Source of the DNA: Auriscalpium vulgare
Lineage: Eukaryota; Basidiomycota; Agaricomycetes; Russulales; Auriscalpiaceae
DNA length: 40,872 bases
Assembly: GCA_019915015.1 (NCBI GenBank)
Contig: JAHBBC010000079.1
Location: 1-40,872, forward strand
Direction: 5' to 3'
Of this stretch, positions 33,171 through 40,872 are shown piece by piece. Positions within the stretch are counted from its first letter, which is position 1, and each line of letters starts with the position of its first letter. The position numbers and the translations under genes were made by a program. Under the pieces are notes generated by a model that ran no database searches, was not told where the DNA came from, and worked only from the letters and a program-made list of their open reading frames with translations.

Positions 33171-33398
33171 ATCGAACATCCTCTCCTATCCTATCCGGGC
33201 TGCTGATGAACATATTGGGGACCACGGCGGGGCAGAGCGTCTAAACGTTGCGGCGCTGACACTGATACCTACTCGAAAAGCGCCGCTGCGCGCGGCACCT
33301 ACCTTGCCCACTCGAGTACGTCGAGACGATGATATGTAATGCAAACACGCCCTGAGAAGAGCGCAACCACTTTGTATTTCACAAACCGCCAGCCAGGC
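33171..33398. other. spacer between duplicated units
   Basis: Unique sequence between the two duplicated blocks. No gene seen. Confidence 0.4.
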
Positions 33399-33967
33399 TT
33401 ACACGAAGTTCCACGTTCCCTGCAATTCCCCGGCGCTCAAGGGAGCGAAGAATTGGAAAAGGCCCGTGGACAAGTCAAGGCCCGTGTCGGAGCAATCGGC
33501 GCACTGGACAACCACATCTTCGTCAAATATTCCCCTTCTGAAAAAAGAAGAAGACTGCCACGTACTTCGTCGACGATGGTCGCCACGGCCGACTTTCCGT
33601 TGGCGGTGATATTGATCCGCTGGAAACAATGTGCGCCGCCCGACCATTGCTGAGAGCTCGTTAGCTGGCTGCCACTGGATCGACAGACATGAGCAAACTC
33701 ACTGCGAGATCAAGCGCGACAACCTGGCAATAGGGTCAGTTGAAGATGACGCCGTGACAAGAGTGGAATGCGCACATAGTCGCTGGCAACATCGACCTGT
33801 CCACAGGCTCCCAATCCGACGATGTAGTACGTGAGGGTGGCGTCGTCGAAGCGCTTGCTGAGCTCGAGGGACGAGCCCGTCACGTCTGGTGAGCGCGCTT
33901 CTGGGGGAGCAGCCGCAGATAGTGACGCCGCGGAGGCGAGGAAACATAAAGTAGCAGAGAGGCGCAT
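33399..33967 (-). CDS. small secreted double-psi beta-barrel protein (RlpA-like / expansin-related)
   Basis: Predicted secreted protein. Fungal members of this fold act at cell walls or in host interaction, but none of that can be read here. The ATG at 33967 opens a signal peptide (MRLSATLCFLASAASLSAAA), followed by a short pro-segment ending LSKR, which resembles a Kex2 cleavage site. The barrel domain begins DDATLTYYIVGLGACG, then the 21-nt microexon VVALDLA, then AQWSGGAHCFQRINITANGK, ATIVDE and CADCSDTGLDLSTGLFQFF, ending LQGTWNFV. The paired cysteines and the GLDLSTGLF motif typical of this fold are present. Donor and acceptor sites are all canonical and I saw no frame break, so this copy looks functional. 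The TATA box is at 34093-34100. Confidence 0.83.
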
Positions 33968-34092
33968 GTTGAAGACGATCTGGATTATGAGGCGATCAGC
34001 ATGGTTGTGACCGGGCTCGCTGCGACTGAAGAAGGCATACCTCGATTTCAGGTCACCCAAGTGCTACAGATTTGACTACAGGGAACGCGGGC

Positions 34093-34100
34093 ATTTATAT
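34093..34100 (-). promoter_or_regulatory. TATA box of duplicated gene, copy B
   Basis: ATATAAAT on the minus strand, about 126 bp upstream of the ATG, in the same relative position as the element in copy A. Confidence 0.6.
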
Positions 34101-34425
34101 TTTGAGTCGGGTGTATGGTAACTCGCCGAGGTGCATTCCGCAGCACCGGGAGGAGACTTTCTGCGGAAGAGCTTCTGCAATATCCTGCATATTGGTTCGT
34201 ATAGATCGCGTGGGCGTTGCTGTTGATTGGAATGAAGGTAGAGGCGCGCGGCAGTGGTCGTTCCAACAGGAAAACGAAAGCGGCGTTACGGGCAGACCGG
34301 AAGACGCTCAGATTCTTTACTTGCAAGTTGCCGAGTTGGGCCACGCTGAAGATTTCAGAGCCGGCATAAATATTTCTGGCGCCAGTCTCAGAGTGGGCCC
34401 CTTCGTGCAGCGGGTCATGGGCAAG

Positions 34426-34977
34426 TTGATTGTACGAGTGAGAGGACTCAGGCCCGGCAGCCTAGAATCGGACTAGTATTGCACTCAACTCGGCGCTCTC
34501 GGTAGTCTCCGTGGCTGACCTTGGCACAGAAGATATTCGTTCTGTTCGGGGATAGGATAGGATGCACCCCGCGCGCAAGCACTGCAAATAATCGAACACC
34601 GGAGCTAGCGCTGTCTGCCAGACGACGGCAACCGGAGGTGTGCGCATTTTATTACTAAAATTTAGTATAGCATGTGAGCGCTTGAGCAGCCATTTGTCAA
34701 GCTTCAAGCTTCAAGGCGCACCTTGTAGCAGGCCGCCTGCCATATCCTGGGTTTCCGCGAGGGCAGTTAGAAAGTAGGAAAGAGAACGGTCATGCAAACG
34801 TGTAAACGCGGACTCTAAACTCACGGCCGGTTAGGCCCGGGCGACGAGCGGGCAACTCGGCGTCGCACTTAACCAAGAAGTATGCATGTCAAGCGGCACA
34901 GGTCTGAACGATCCGCAGGATCCCACTTGTATAAGTATCACGACAGCCCCTGCATGATACCATAAGCTGTCTGAGCG
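34426..34977. other. intergenic region upstream of the second F-box gene
   Basis: No gene recognised. A TATA-like TATAAGTA lies at about 34930, 48 bp before the F-box gene start, and is a plausible promoter element. Confidence 0.45.
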
Positions 34978-36735
34978 ATGCTCAAATCACTGCTGAAACG
35001 CCTTTTGAAGAGACTACGCAAAATTGAAGGTAGGCATGCAACAACGAGTGTCAACCTGCGTTGATCTCAAATTCTGGCTGACAGTGGCTGGAACTACAGG
35101 GTCCCCGTTAAAGCCCGACCCTCATATCACCACCAACAACGTCGACCACGTCTCCCATCTCCCCCCAGAAGTGCTCGCGCGCATCTTCGCCATCCTAGGG
35201 CACCTAGACGCACTCAGAACAACGCGTTGGGGCAACGCAAAGCTCGCGCACCTCGGCTGGGTGGTCGTCACGCATGTATGCCGTCGCTGGCGGCGCGTCG
35301 CCCTTGAGCACGCCTTGCTATGGCGTTGCATCCCCTATCCGCCAATCACCGAGTGGACATTCCAGTTCATCGCGCGCTCTGGAGATGCTCCGCTGGTGCT
35401 CACTTTCGGGCACGTAAATTCGCCGTCGCTGGAGCTGCTGAGGCAGCAGACCCTTGGCAGAGTAGGGGAGATCCACCTCTTCGACAACGAGGCGATAGCA
35501 CATGTGTCAAGCCTGGTGGAGGGGCCGACAAATTCCCAACTTCTTGCTGGGTCACAGTTGGAGGTACTCGAAATCTTTGTCGATCATAGTCCGGAGTTGA
35601 AGTATAGCATCGGGTGGACACACGTGGAGGGTCAAAAGATCCTACCAGGCGATTTCCTCATGGTCTTAAATGCGCCGCTGCGCCGCATCTCCCTGACCGG
35701 ATGCCGACTGCCGTGGACGTCCCCCCTTCTTCGCAACCTAACAACGCTTGAAATCGACGGGGCCCTGTTGCCGCATCAGCAGCGTGAGTTCGACGCAAAG
35801 TACGGGCCGCTCGTGGGGTTGCTGGAAATGCTCGAAGCGAACCCCGAGTTGGAGCACCTCCTGCTCGTTGACTGTCTTCCCCCATCATCCCCTCCGATCA
35901 CATCGCCACCCTTCCGCGCCTACAAAGCATCAAACTTGGGGGGTCCATCGTCGCATGTGCGGAAGTCATGCAGCACGTCACCATCCCATCCTCCGCTCGC
36001 ACGCAATTTTTGTGTCACTACGACGAGAAGAACGCATCGCATGCGCCGCTCCTCCGTTTCATTGACGAGCGCTTTGCCCCCTCGGGGACAGGCAAGTCCC
36101 CGAAGGTGCGCACGCTCATGGTCAAATGTGGAGGGATATACTCCCCCGTCAGCGTGCTCGGTTGGGAGGCTTCTTTCATGCTCCCTGGAGACTCCAGGCG
36201 CCATGACCGCTTTGGACCTCCGGACGTAGACCTCACTTTCCCCACGGAGGAGGACCCGCGCCAGCTGAAGGAAATGTGCGACGCGCTGCATCTGGACGAG
36301 CTCCAGGCTGTTTACATTGACTTCGCCTACAACCTCTCCATACCCGGATTATGGCCGGCGTTATTTGGCGGGTGTGCGTCTGTGCGTTTTGCGCAACTGG
36401 AAGCGTCGCATGGTATGGCTGTGTCGTTTTGCGAGGCATTTGTCAAGCCCTCAGTCAACGATGGCGCAAGTCGGGATTTGTTTCCCGAGTTGAACGCACT
36501 TGCTCTGCGCTTCAGCGATACGGTCGTCGATTACTTCTCCCCAAGCTTGAAGAGCTCCTACAGTGACCTGCCGCATGTAACGTTCGCAGAGAAGCTGAAA
36601 CAACGGGCGGACAGGACGCCGGGCTTCATCACACTGTACTTGCAGTATCGGGGAGTGCGCACCTCATTCTTACCCACTATTGCACAGGAACTTTCCATAC
36701 TTCACCCAACTGTTACAGTGATACCGAGCTCTTGA
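34978..36735 (+). CDS. F-box protein (agaricomycete type), one-base frame break
   Basis: Probable SCF ubiquitin-ligase adaptor. Exon 1 (34978-35029) encodes the basic MLKSLLKRLLKRLRKIE and joins in phase to exon 2 at 35085 (VAGTTGSPLKPDPH). The F-box is HLPPEVLARIFAILGHLD then LGWVVVTHVCRRWRRVALEH and ALLWRCIP, a very common mushroom variant. Leucine-rich text follows (LEVLEIFVDHSPEL, LRRISLTGCRLPW, LEHLLLVDCLP). At the run of five Cs at 35879-35883 the reading frame must shift: before it the protein reads LLLVDCLP, after it IIPSDHIATLPRLQ continues the same kind of protein in another frame to a stop at 36735. One extra C would restore a single frame. This is either a sequencing error or a recent inactivating deletion. 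Confidence 0.75.
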
Positions 36736-36772
36736 TCGGCTAGTGTACGCAAAGGATGTATGTACTCTGAAA

Positions 36773-37329
36773 TCATACGAAATTCCAAGTTCCGAACAGC
36801 TCCCCATCGGACAACGGACCGAAGTATTCGAAAAGTCCTGTTGACAGGTCAAGACCATATGTCGGGCAAGTGACGCACTGGGGAGAGCATCGTTGTGATA
36901 AAACTTGCTTCAGGTGAGCGGCGACAGCGTACCTCATCCACGATACTTGCACTCGCCGTCTTCCCGCTGACCGTGATGTTGATTGCCGCGAAACAATGCG
37001 AACCGCTGGACCATTGCTGAGTGACACGTTCAGTGGCTAAATTGGGCCGCCAGCGCAGGGACAAGCTCACCGCAATGTCCAACGCGACGACCTGGCACGC
37101 AGAGTCAGTTGTGAATGTCGTCGGGGCAAGAGGAAATGCTCACGAAATCAGTGCCGACGTTCTGCTTCCCACAGGCTCCCAAGCCGACGTCGTAAAACGT
37201 GAAGCGCGCGTTGTCATAACGCTTGCTGAGCTGGAGGGACGTGCCGTCCAGAGAACGTGCCTCCGGGGTGGCCGCCGCTAAGGCAGAGATGGCGAGAGCG
37301 AAGGGAGCTAAGGCAGCAGAGAAACGCAT
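36773..37329 (-). CDS. small secreted double-psi beta-barrel protein, third paralogue
   Basis: Four exons join in phase to 131 residues: 37329-37144, 37091-37071, 37016-36933 and 36877-36773. The signal peptide is MRFSAALAPFALAISALAAA, with a pro-segment ending LSKR as in the other copies. The barrel reads ARFTFYDVGLGACG, then the 21-nt microexon VVALDIA, QWSSGSHCFAAINITVSGK, ASIVDE and CVTCPTYGLDLSTGLFEYF, ending ELFGTWNFV. It is more diverged from the tandem pair than they are from each other and is separated from them by the F-box gene, so it is an older duplicate. A TATA-like AATAAATA lies at about 37464-37472. The gene looks intact. Its stop is 38 bp from that of the convergent F-box gene. 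Confidence 0.88.
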
Positions 37330-37463
37330 GACGAAACTGAGGCGGTCTAAATTGGTCGAGAATGAGTGCTCCTTTCTCGTGGTGGACAAGAAATGCGTAC
37401 CAAGAGCAGCTGAGAAGCGAGAGGGAAACAGACTGCAAAGAAATAGACACAGGGAGATATTCC

Positions 37464-37472
37464 TATTTATTG
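37464..37472 (-). promoter_or_regulatory. TATA-like element of the third barrel gene
   Basis: CAATAAATA on the minus strand, about 135 bp upstream of the ATG, at a distance similar to the TATA boxes of the two paralogues. Confidence 0.5.
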
Positions 37473-38254
37473 AGGACTGCCAGGGGCGTCAAGTCGCACA
37501 TTGCAAAAGGCCGGTCAGTGGTGCATTTTGCGGCAAGACGCCTGCCATTGCAATATGGGGCTTGGTCCGAGAATCTCGCGAAAGAGACGCTGCCATCCAG
37601 CCGAAGGTGAGCGAAAGAGCTGCTGAAAGACACATCCTGGTGGTGCTCGCGGTAAGACAAGGAGTACCATTCAGTCAAAATACGGGCCACCGAAAAGCTC
37701 TCGACGTTCCCCGTCAAAAAGGCGGGGAACTCGTGAGGCTGGGTTGTCCGTGCGGCAAAAGTGCCCTGTTCAATGTATCCGTGTGAGCTTGCGCCAGGGT
37801 CGAAAGCTCCGGGCTCCGGGCGCTGGGAAGAAGTCTGCAGTTGCGCGTAGACTTCGGACGACCTGCCGTTGAGGTTACAGCACGCGGTCTCACGCGGTGC
37901 GCTGCGGTGCGGCCAGTGCAATACTTAGGCGCTGCGGCATCTCGGCAGCCAAGGCATGAGCTCTTCAACCCCAGTCAAAAGTCCGGCGGTCCCGCGGTCC
38001 CGTCGCGTCGTGTCCTTTCCTGTATGCCGGTCAGATGGAGGAAAACCTGCCATATAGCGAATTTGAACCGACGGTAAATATGACAGCGTCCATTGACAAT
38101 GGTTCGTAGCGTACACAATTCCGATGCTGTGCGTTCCCAGTGATTGTCATCCGCATTTCCTTTGTTTGCTCTCAGGATCCACTGGGATCCTCTGGTAATC
38201 ATTCTAAACCACTGTCATTCAACGGTAACGATATACTTGTGCGCTACTGCGCCT
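37473..38254. other. no convincing gene; one open frame of 152 codons on the minus strand
   Basis: A minus-strand open frame spans 37921-37463 without a recognisable domain or signal peptide. It overlaps the expected promoter of the third barrel gene, and a comparable open frame exists on the opposite strand, so I do not call it a gene. Confidence 0.35.
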
Positions 38255-38580
38255 ACTGGGCCGCCCCCGCCCGCTCGCCCGTGCCCCCGCGCTCCGCTCG
38301 TCCCCGCCGTCCCCGCCGTCCTGCTCGTGCTAGCCATCCTGCTCGACCTGCTCACCTGCTTGACCTGCTCGACCCGCTCAGCTACTTGCCCATGCCCCGT
38401 GCTCGTCCCCGCCGTCCTGCTCGTGCCAGCCGACCTGCTCGACCTGCTCGACCCGCTCAGCCACTCGCCCGTGCCCCGCGCTCCTGCTCGTCCCCGCCGT
38501 CCTGCTCGTCCCCGCCGTCCTACTCGTCCCCACCGTCCTGCTCGTCCCTGCCACCCTGATCATCCCTACATCGGCCGCTC
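38255..38580. repeat. GC-rich minisatellite, pyrimidine-strand repeats
   Basis: Strongly C/T-biased on the plus strand. The basic unit is about 18 bp, CTGCTCGTCCCCGCCGTC, seen in near-perfect tandem at about 38482-38553. A higher-order unit of roughly 110-120 bp with CTGCTCGACCTGCTCGACC and CGCTCAGC is repeated about twice between 38300 and 38480. The open frames crossing it are repeat artefacts rich in Pro, Arg, Ala or Leu. Confidence 0.85.
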
Positions 38581-39105
38581 CCACTCGTCCCCTCCGCTTG
38601 CCTTGCTTCATGGAGCTCGAACTATGTCCTGAGCCCTGCATCTGAGCCAAGCCAGAGCATCACACAGCATTGAGAGTTGTCTAGAAAACCAGCCAAGTCA
38701 TAAGCCAAGCTGTGAGCGCAGAGCTGCAAGCAAGTGAGCCAGAAGCGAAGAGGAGATAGCAGAGAGACCATCGATGATGGTGGTATGGGAAAGAGAGGAA
38801 GCGACACGACTTGGCGACGAAAGTAGCGACTCGATGACGTCGCGCGGCGCGGAAGATGCCGACAGGTTGTCACACCGTCCTAAGGAGCATCCTGTGGATG
38901 CGATCTTGTCGTTTTAATGCACAAAGATCAAACATGCCTCTCTTGAAGTTATTGTAAGGCCATCAGCAGCCTTTCTGCAAATGAGGCCTCCCATTTAAGA
39001 GGTTGTTAGGCCAAGTCACATCTGGGTGTTTAAAGTGACATGTGTGACCGCCGCGCGACACGGCTGCGCGACTTCTTCGCGCCAAAGGCGCGCTTAGTCT
39101 GAGCG
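38581..39105. other. no gene recognised; promoter-like right end
   Basis: No notable open frame. A GC-rich segment with local inverted symmetry (GCGCGACACGGCTGCGCGAC, then GCGCCAAAGGCGCGC) lies at about 39050-39095, just before a CT-rich tract that leads to the next start codon. Confidence 0.4.
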
Positions 39106-39164
39106 GTGTCTCCTGCCCAGTCGTCTCCTCTCTCGCTTTATTCTCTTTCCTCTCACCCTTCTCT

Positions 39165-39854
39165 ATGCCGTCTACGCGTACCCTCCGGCATCCTCGGGCA
39201 TCCGCAGTCGCGCTCGTCCGAAGTCGAACTGGGCGATGCGCTGAAGGAACCTGTCCGCATGCGCCGTGCGACGTCCAGCTTGCGGCACGAGGAGCGCAGA
39301 GCCATGTTGTTAGAGGGACCGCGCAGCTGCAACAGGACGGGGTCCCCGCCGATGGGCCATCTGCCCTTCCCCGGCGAGGAAGACATTGATGTCGAGGAGC
39401 GGACGCCCACCGTGTCCAACCCCACCCACACCCGCCGACGCACCGCGCGCAGTCTCAGCCAGGCATCGTCGCCCCCTGCCCCCTCCCCGCGCGCCAGCTG
39501 TCCACCTCCGCGCTTCCTTGCGCCCCACCTCCAGCGCCGGTGTCTCACGAGAAGCCGCAAAGACGCCGCGCCTGCGATCTGCGCCGTCTTCTGTGTTTCA
39601 AGCCTCTGCGCTCTCCCGACTGTATGCACTCGCTGCGCCAGCTCGCTCGACTGCGCAGCAACGACGCGCTGTGCGGGATCGCGTGCTGCTCGCACTGACC
39701 CGCCTCGCGTCCTTGTGCCGCGGACCACGTGCGCTGTGCCAGCTTCCCGGACCCCGCCCATCCGCCCCGACGACTCTCTTCCCCATCGCGCGCGCGGTCT
39801 TTTTCCAATAGCGCCAACGGGGTTCGCGTAGACCGGTGTGTCAAGGCCGCGTAA
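39165..39854 (+). CDS. unidentified GC-rich coding region with frame disruptions
   Basis: A CT-rich leader and an ATG (39165, MPSTR) look like a genuine gene start. However, the protein-like frame that follows is a different one: RVPSGILGHPQSRSSEVELG, DALKEPVRMRRATSSLRHEE, RRAMLLEGPR, GHLPFPGEEDIDVEE. Joining it to the ATG needs a small shift near 39176. Further on, the plausible coding text moves to another frame (SREAAKTPRLRSAPSSVFQA, SALSRLYALAA) near 39545 and perhaps back once more before a stop at about 39854. The composition is rich in Arg, Ser, Pro and Ala, and the order suggests a largely disordered regulatory protein. I know no function. Either the assembly has indels here or this is a pseudogene. 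Boundaries are approximate. Confidence 0.4.
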
Positions 39855-40872
39855 AAGATCGGTTGCTGACGCAGCGCGTGCATCCATGCCGACGAGCCTA
39901 GGCAACGCAGTGGTCGGTCAGCGCGCGCAGAACGCGGAACGGGACAACGCGAAGGCAGCGGCATACACGTCGAGTAAGTACCACGGGCGAGCTTCCATTT
40001 TGTACTGCATATCATAGTAGCCTTAATATGAATGCTATTTATTTATCATCTTCATCTGCTGCCCCTCCCAATTCTGCGACCTCGAAACTCATCTTCTCAC
40101 ACATCGAAGCTTCGAGGTGAGTTGCGTCAGGACACCCCGCGGCAAATTGCAGTGCAGTCATAAGGGAAGGTTTCCAATATGCTGATGGAGAGCGGGGGAA
40201 GATGGTGCAGAGAGGATGTGTCGTCTCGAGCAGCTGGTGGACACATGCATGTCTACTTGGGCTATCGACACACGCTGCTCCGTGTGCAGGTTTCCAAGTA
40301 AGCAGACACAGTGCATGTCGATTGCAATCGACGTACGTACGGTGTTGTACAGGTTTGTGTTGGTGCCGATATCATTATGAGCAATGCGCACGATGCACGT
40401 CGGAACTGGTGTGAATTTTGAGCACTCTTATATCACATGCTAAGTACGTCGCTACGGAATGGATCCCAACCCTTGCGAACGCATTTGCGGTGACAGGTCC
40501 TCTGTGAACGGACACCATCGGTAGGGAAACACCGGGCTTTTGACTGGGCTTCAACCCTGTTGACGGGTCGAGGTCCCAGAGAAAGCAAAAATTCCACGAT
40601 GCGGGCTTCATCTTGTTGGTGACGAGCTTCTGGCAGTCTGCGCCGTTTTCTCATCGTTAGAACCCCCATTTCAATGACTCGGACGGTTGACCACAGGCAC
40701 CAACCGGCGCTGCAGCACCTGTGGATGCTCCTGTTTTCATCCACTAGAACATGGCGACCCAGATGCACACCCTACGATTGGTCCAGATATCGATGGGATG
40801 CAGGCACTTATTTAACAAAGAGTGGAGTAAGATACGCAGCTAATGACATCGGCATTCGCCAGCCCCACTCTT
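39855..40872. other. right end of window, no gene recognised
   Basis: A short plus-strand segment (MPTSLGNAVVGQRAQNAERD, about 39885-39970, followed by a GTAAGT donor) could be an exon of the preceding gene or a new one. On the minus strand, open frames at 40375-40768 have a TTAAATAAG element upstream near 40810, but the protein text is not recognisable. The window ends without a clear gene. Confidence 0.35.

Larger units (their letters stand above)
33381..34425. repeat. tandem segmental duplication, copy B
   Basis: Partner of 32110-33170, carrying the intact gene. It has small insertions relative to copy A in the upstream part, for example AGAGGCGCGCGGC near 34239. Limits are approximate. 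Confidence 0.8.

Noticed and set aside
37463..37921. 152-codon minus-strand open frame
   Set aside because: No recognisable domain; it overlaps the promoter of the third barrel gene and is mirrored by an open frame on the other strand.
38040..38070. tRNA-like B box (GGTTCAAATTC on the minus strand)
   Set aside because: No matching T-stem, A box or acceptor stem could be formed around it.
38144..38632. Open frames encoding Pro/Arg/Ala/Leu-rich repeats
   Set aside because: They cross the minisatellite; all three frames are open because of the repeat composition.
1..40872. CRISPR arrays, rRNA genes, bacterial-type operons
   Set aside because: No regularly spaced repeats, rRNA-like text or ribosome-binding-site-led gene runs were seen; the intron-rich genes show a fungal nuclear origin.

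Overview
This window looks like nuclear DNA of a mushroom-forming basidiomycete (Agaricomycetes). Genes are broken by many short introns of about 45-65 bp with GT...AG ends. The gene set includes a STE3-type pheromone receptor, agaricomycete-style F-box/LRR proteins, a LigE-related glutathione transferase, a peroxiredoxin Q and small secreted double-psi beta-barrel proteins. All identifications come from reading translations by eye. Exon joins were checked for splice sites and reading phase where stated; nothing was searched against a database.

Left part (1-11,300). An intact family-2 O-methyltransferase gene lies on the minus strand (500-2398). Next comes the most striking object, a 6,862-bp DNA transposon (3624-10485). 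It has 32-bp terminal inverted repeats matching at 31 of 32 positions and an 8-bp target-site duplication (AGTTGACT). Its single large minus-strand gene can be spliced in phase into about 1,958 codons. The predicted protein joins a Ulp1/C48-like cysteine peptidase, a C2HC zinc finger and a transposase with P-element/THAP9-like RNase H features. About 110 bp further on sits a second, non-coding element of 690 bp with 28-bp perfect inverted repeats that include a TA duplication.

Centre (11,700-28,100), an ordinary gene-dense region: a coiled-coil gene (minus, frame-broken), proteasome subunit beta-3, a STE3 receptor, a 99-residue TATA-driven protein, an F-box/LRR-like gene, peroxiredoxin Q, a PPP1R37-like leucine-rich-repeat protein, an S9 prolyl-oligopeptidase-family peptidase and a LigE-type glutathione transferase.

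Right part (28,100-40,872), more accessory: a 2.7-kb stretch without a convincing gene, a lysine/alanine-rich nuclear-type protein, three paralogous secreted double-psi beta-barrel genes (two in a tandem duplication, one of these decaying), a second F-box gene with a one-base frame break, a GC-rich minisatellite, and a GC-rich frame-broken reading frame near the end.

The genes do not form an obvious single pathway. The receptor may belong to a B mating-type locus, but I found no pheromone precursor beside it. Several host genes show apparent one-base frame breaks while the transposon gene shows none. Either the assembly has indel errors or some host genes are decaying.
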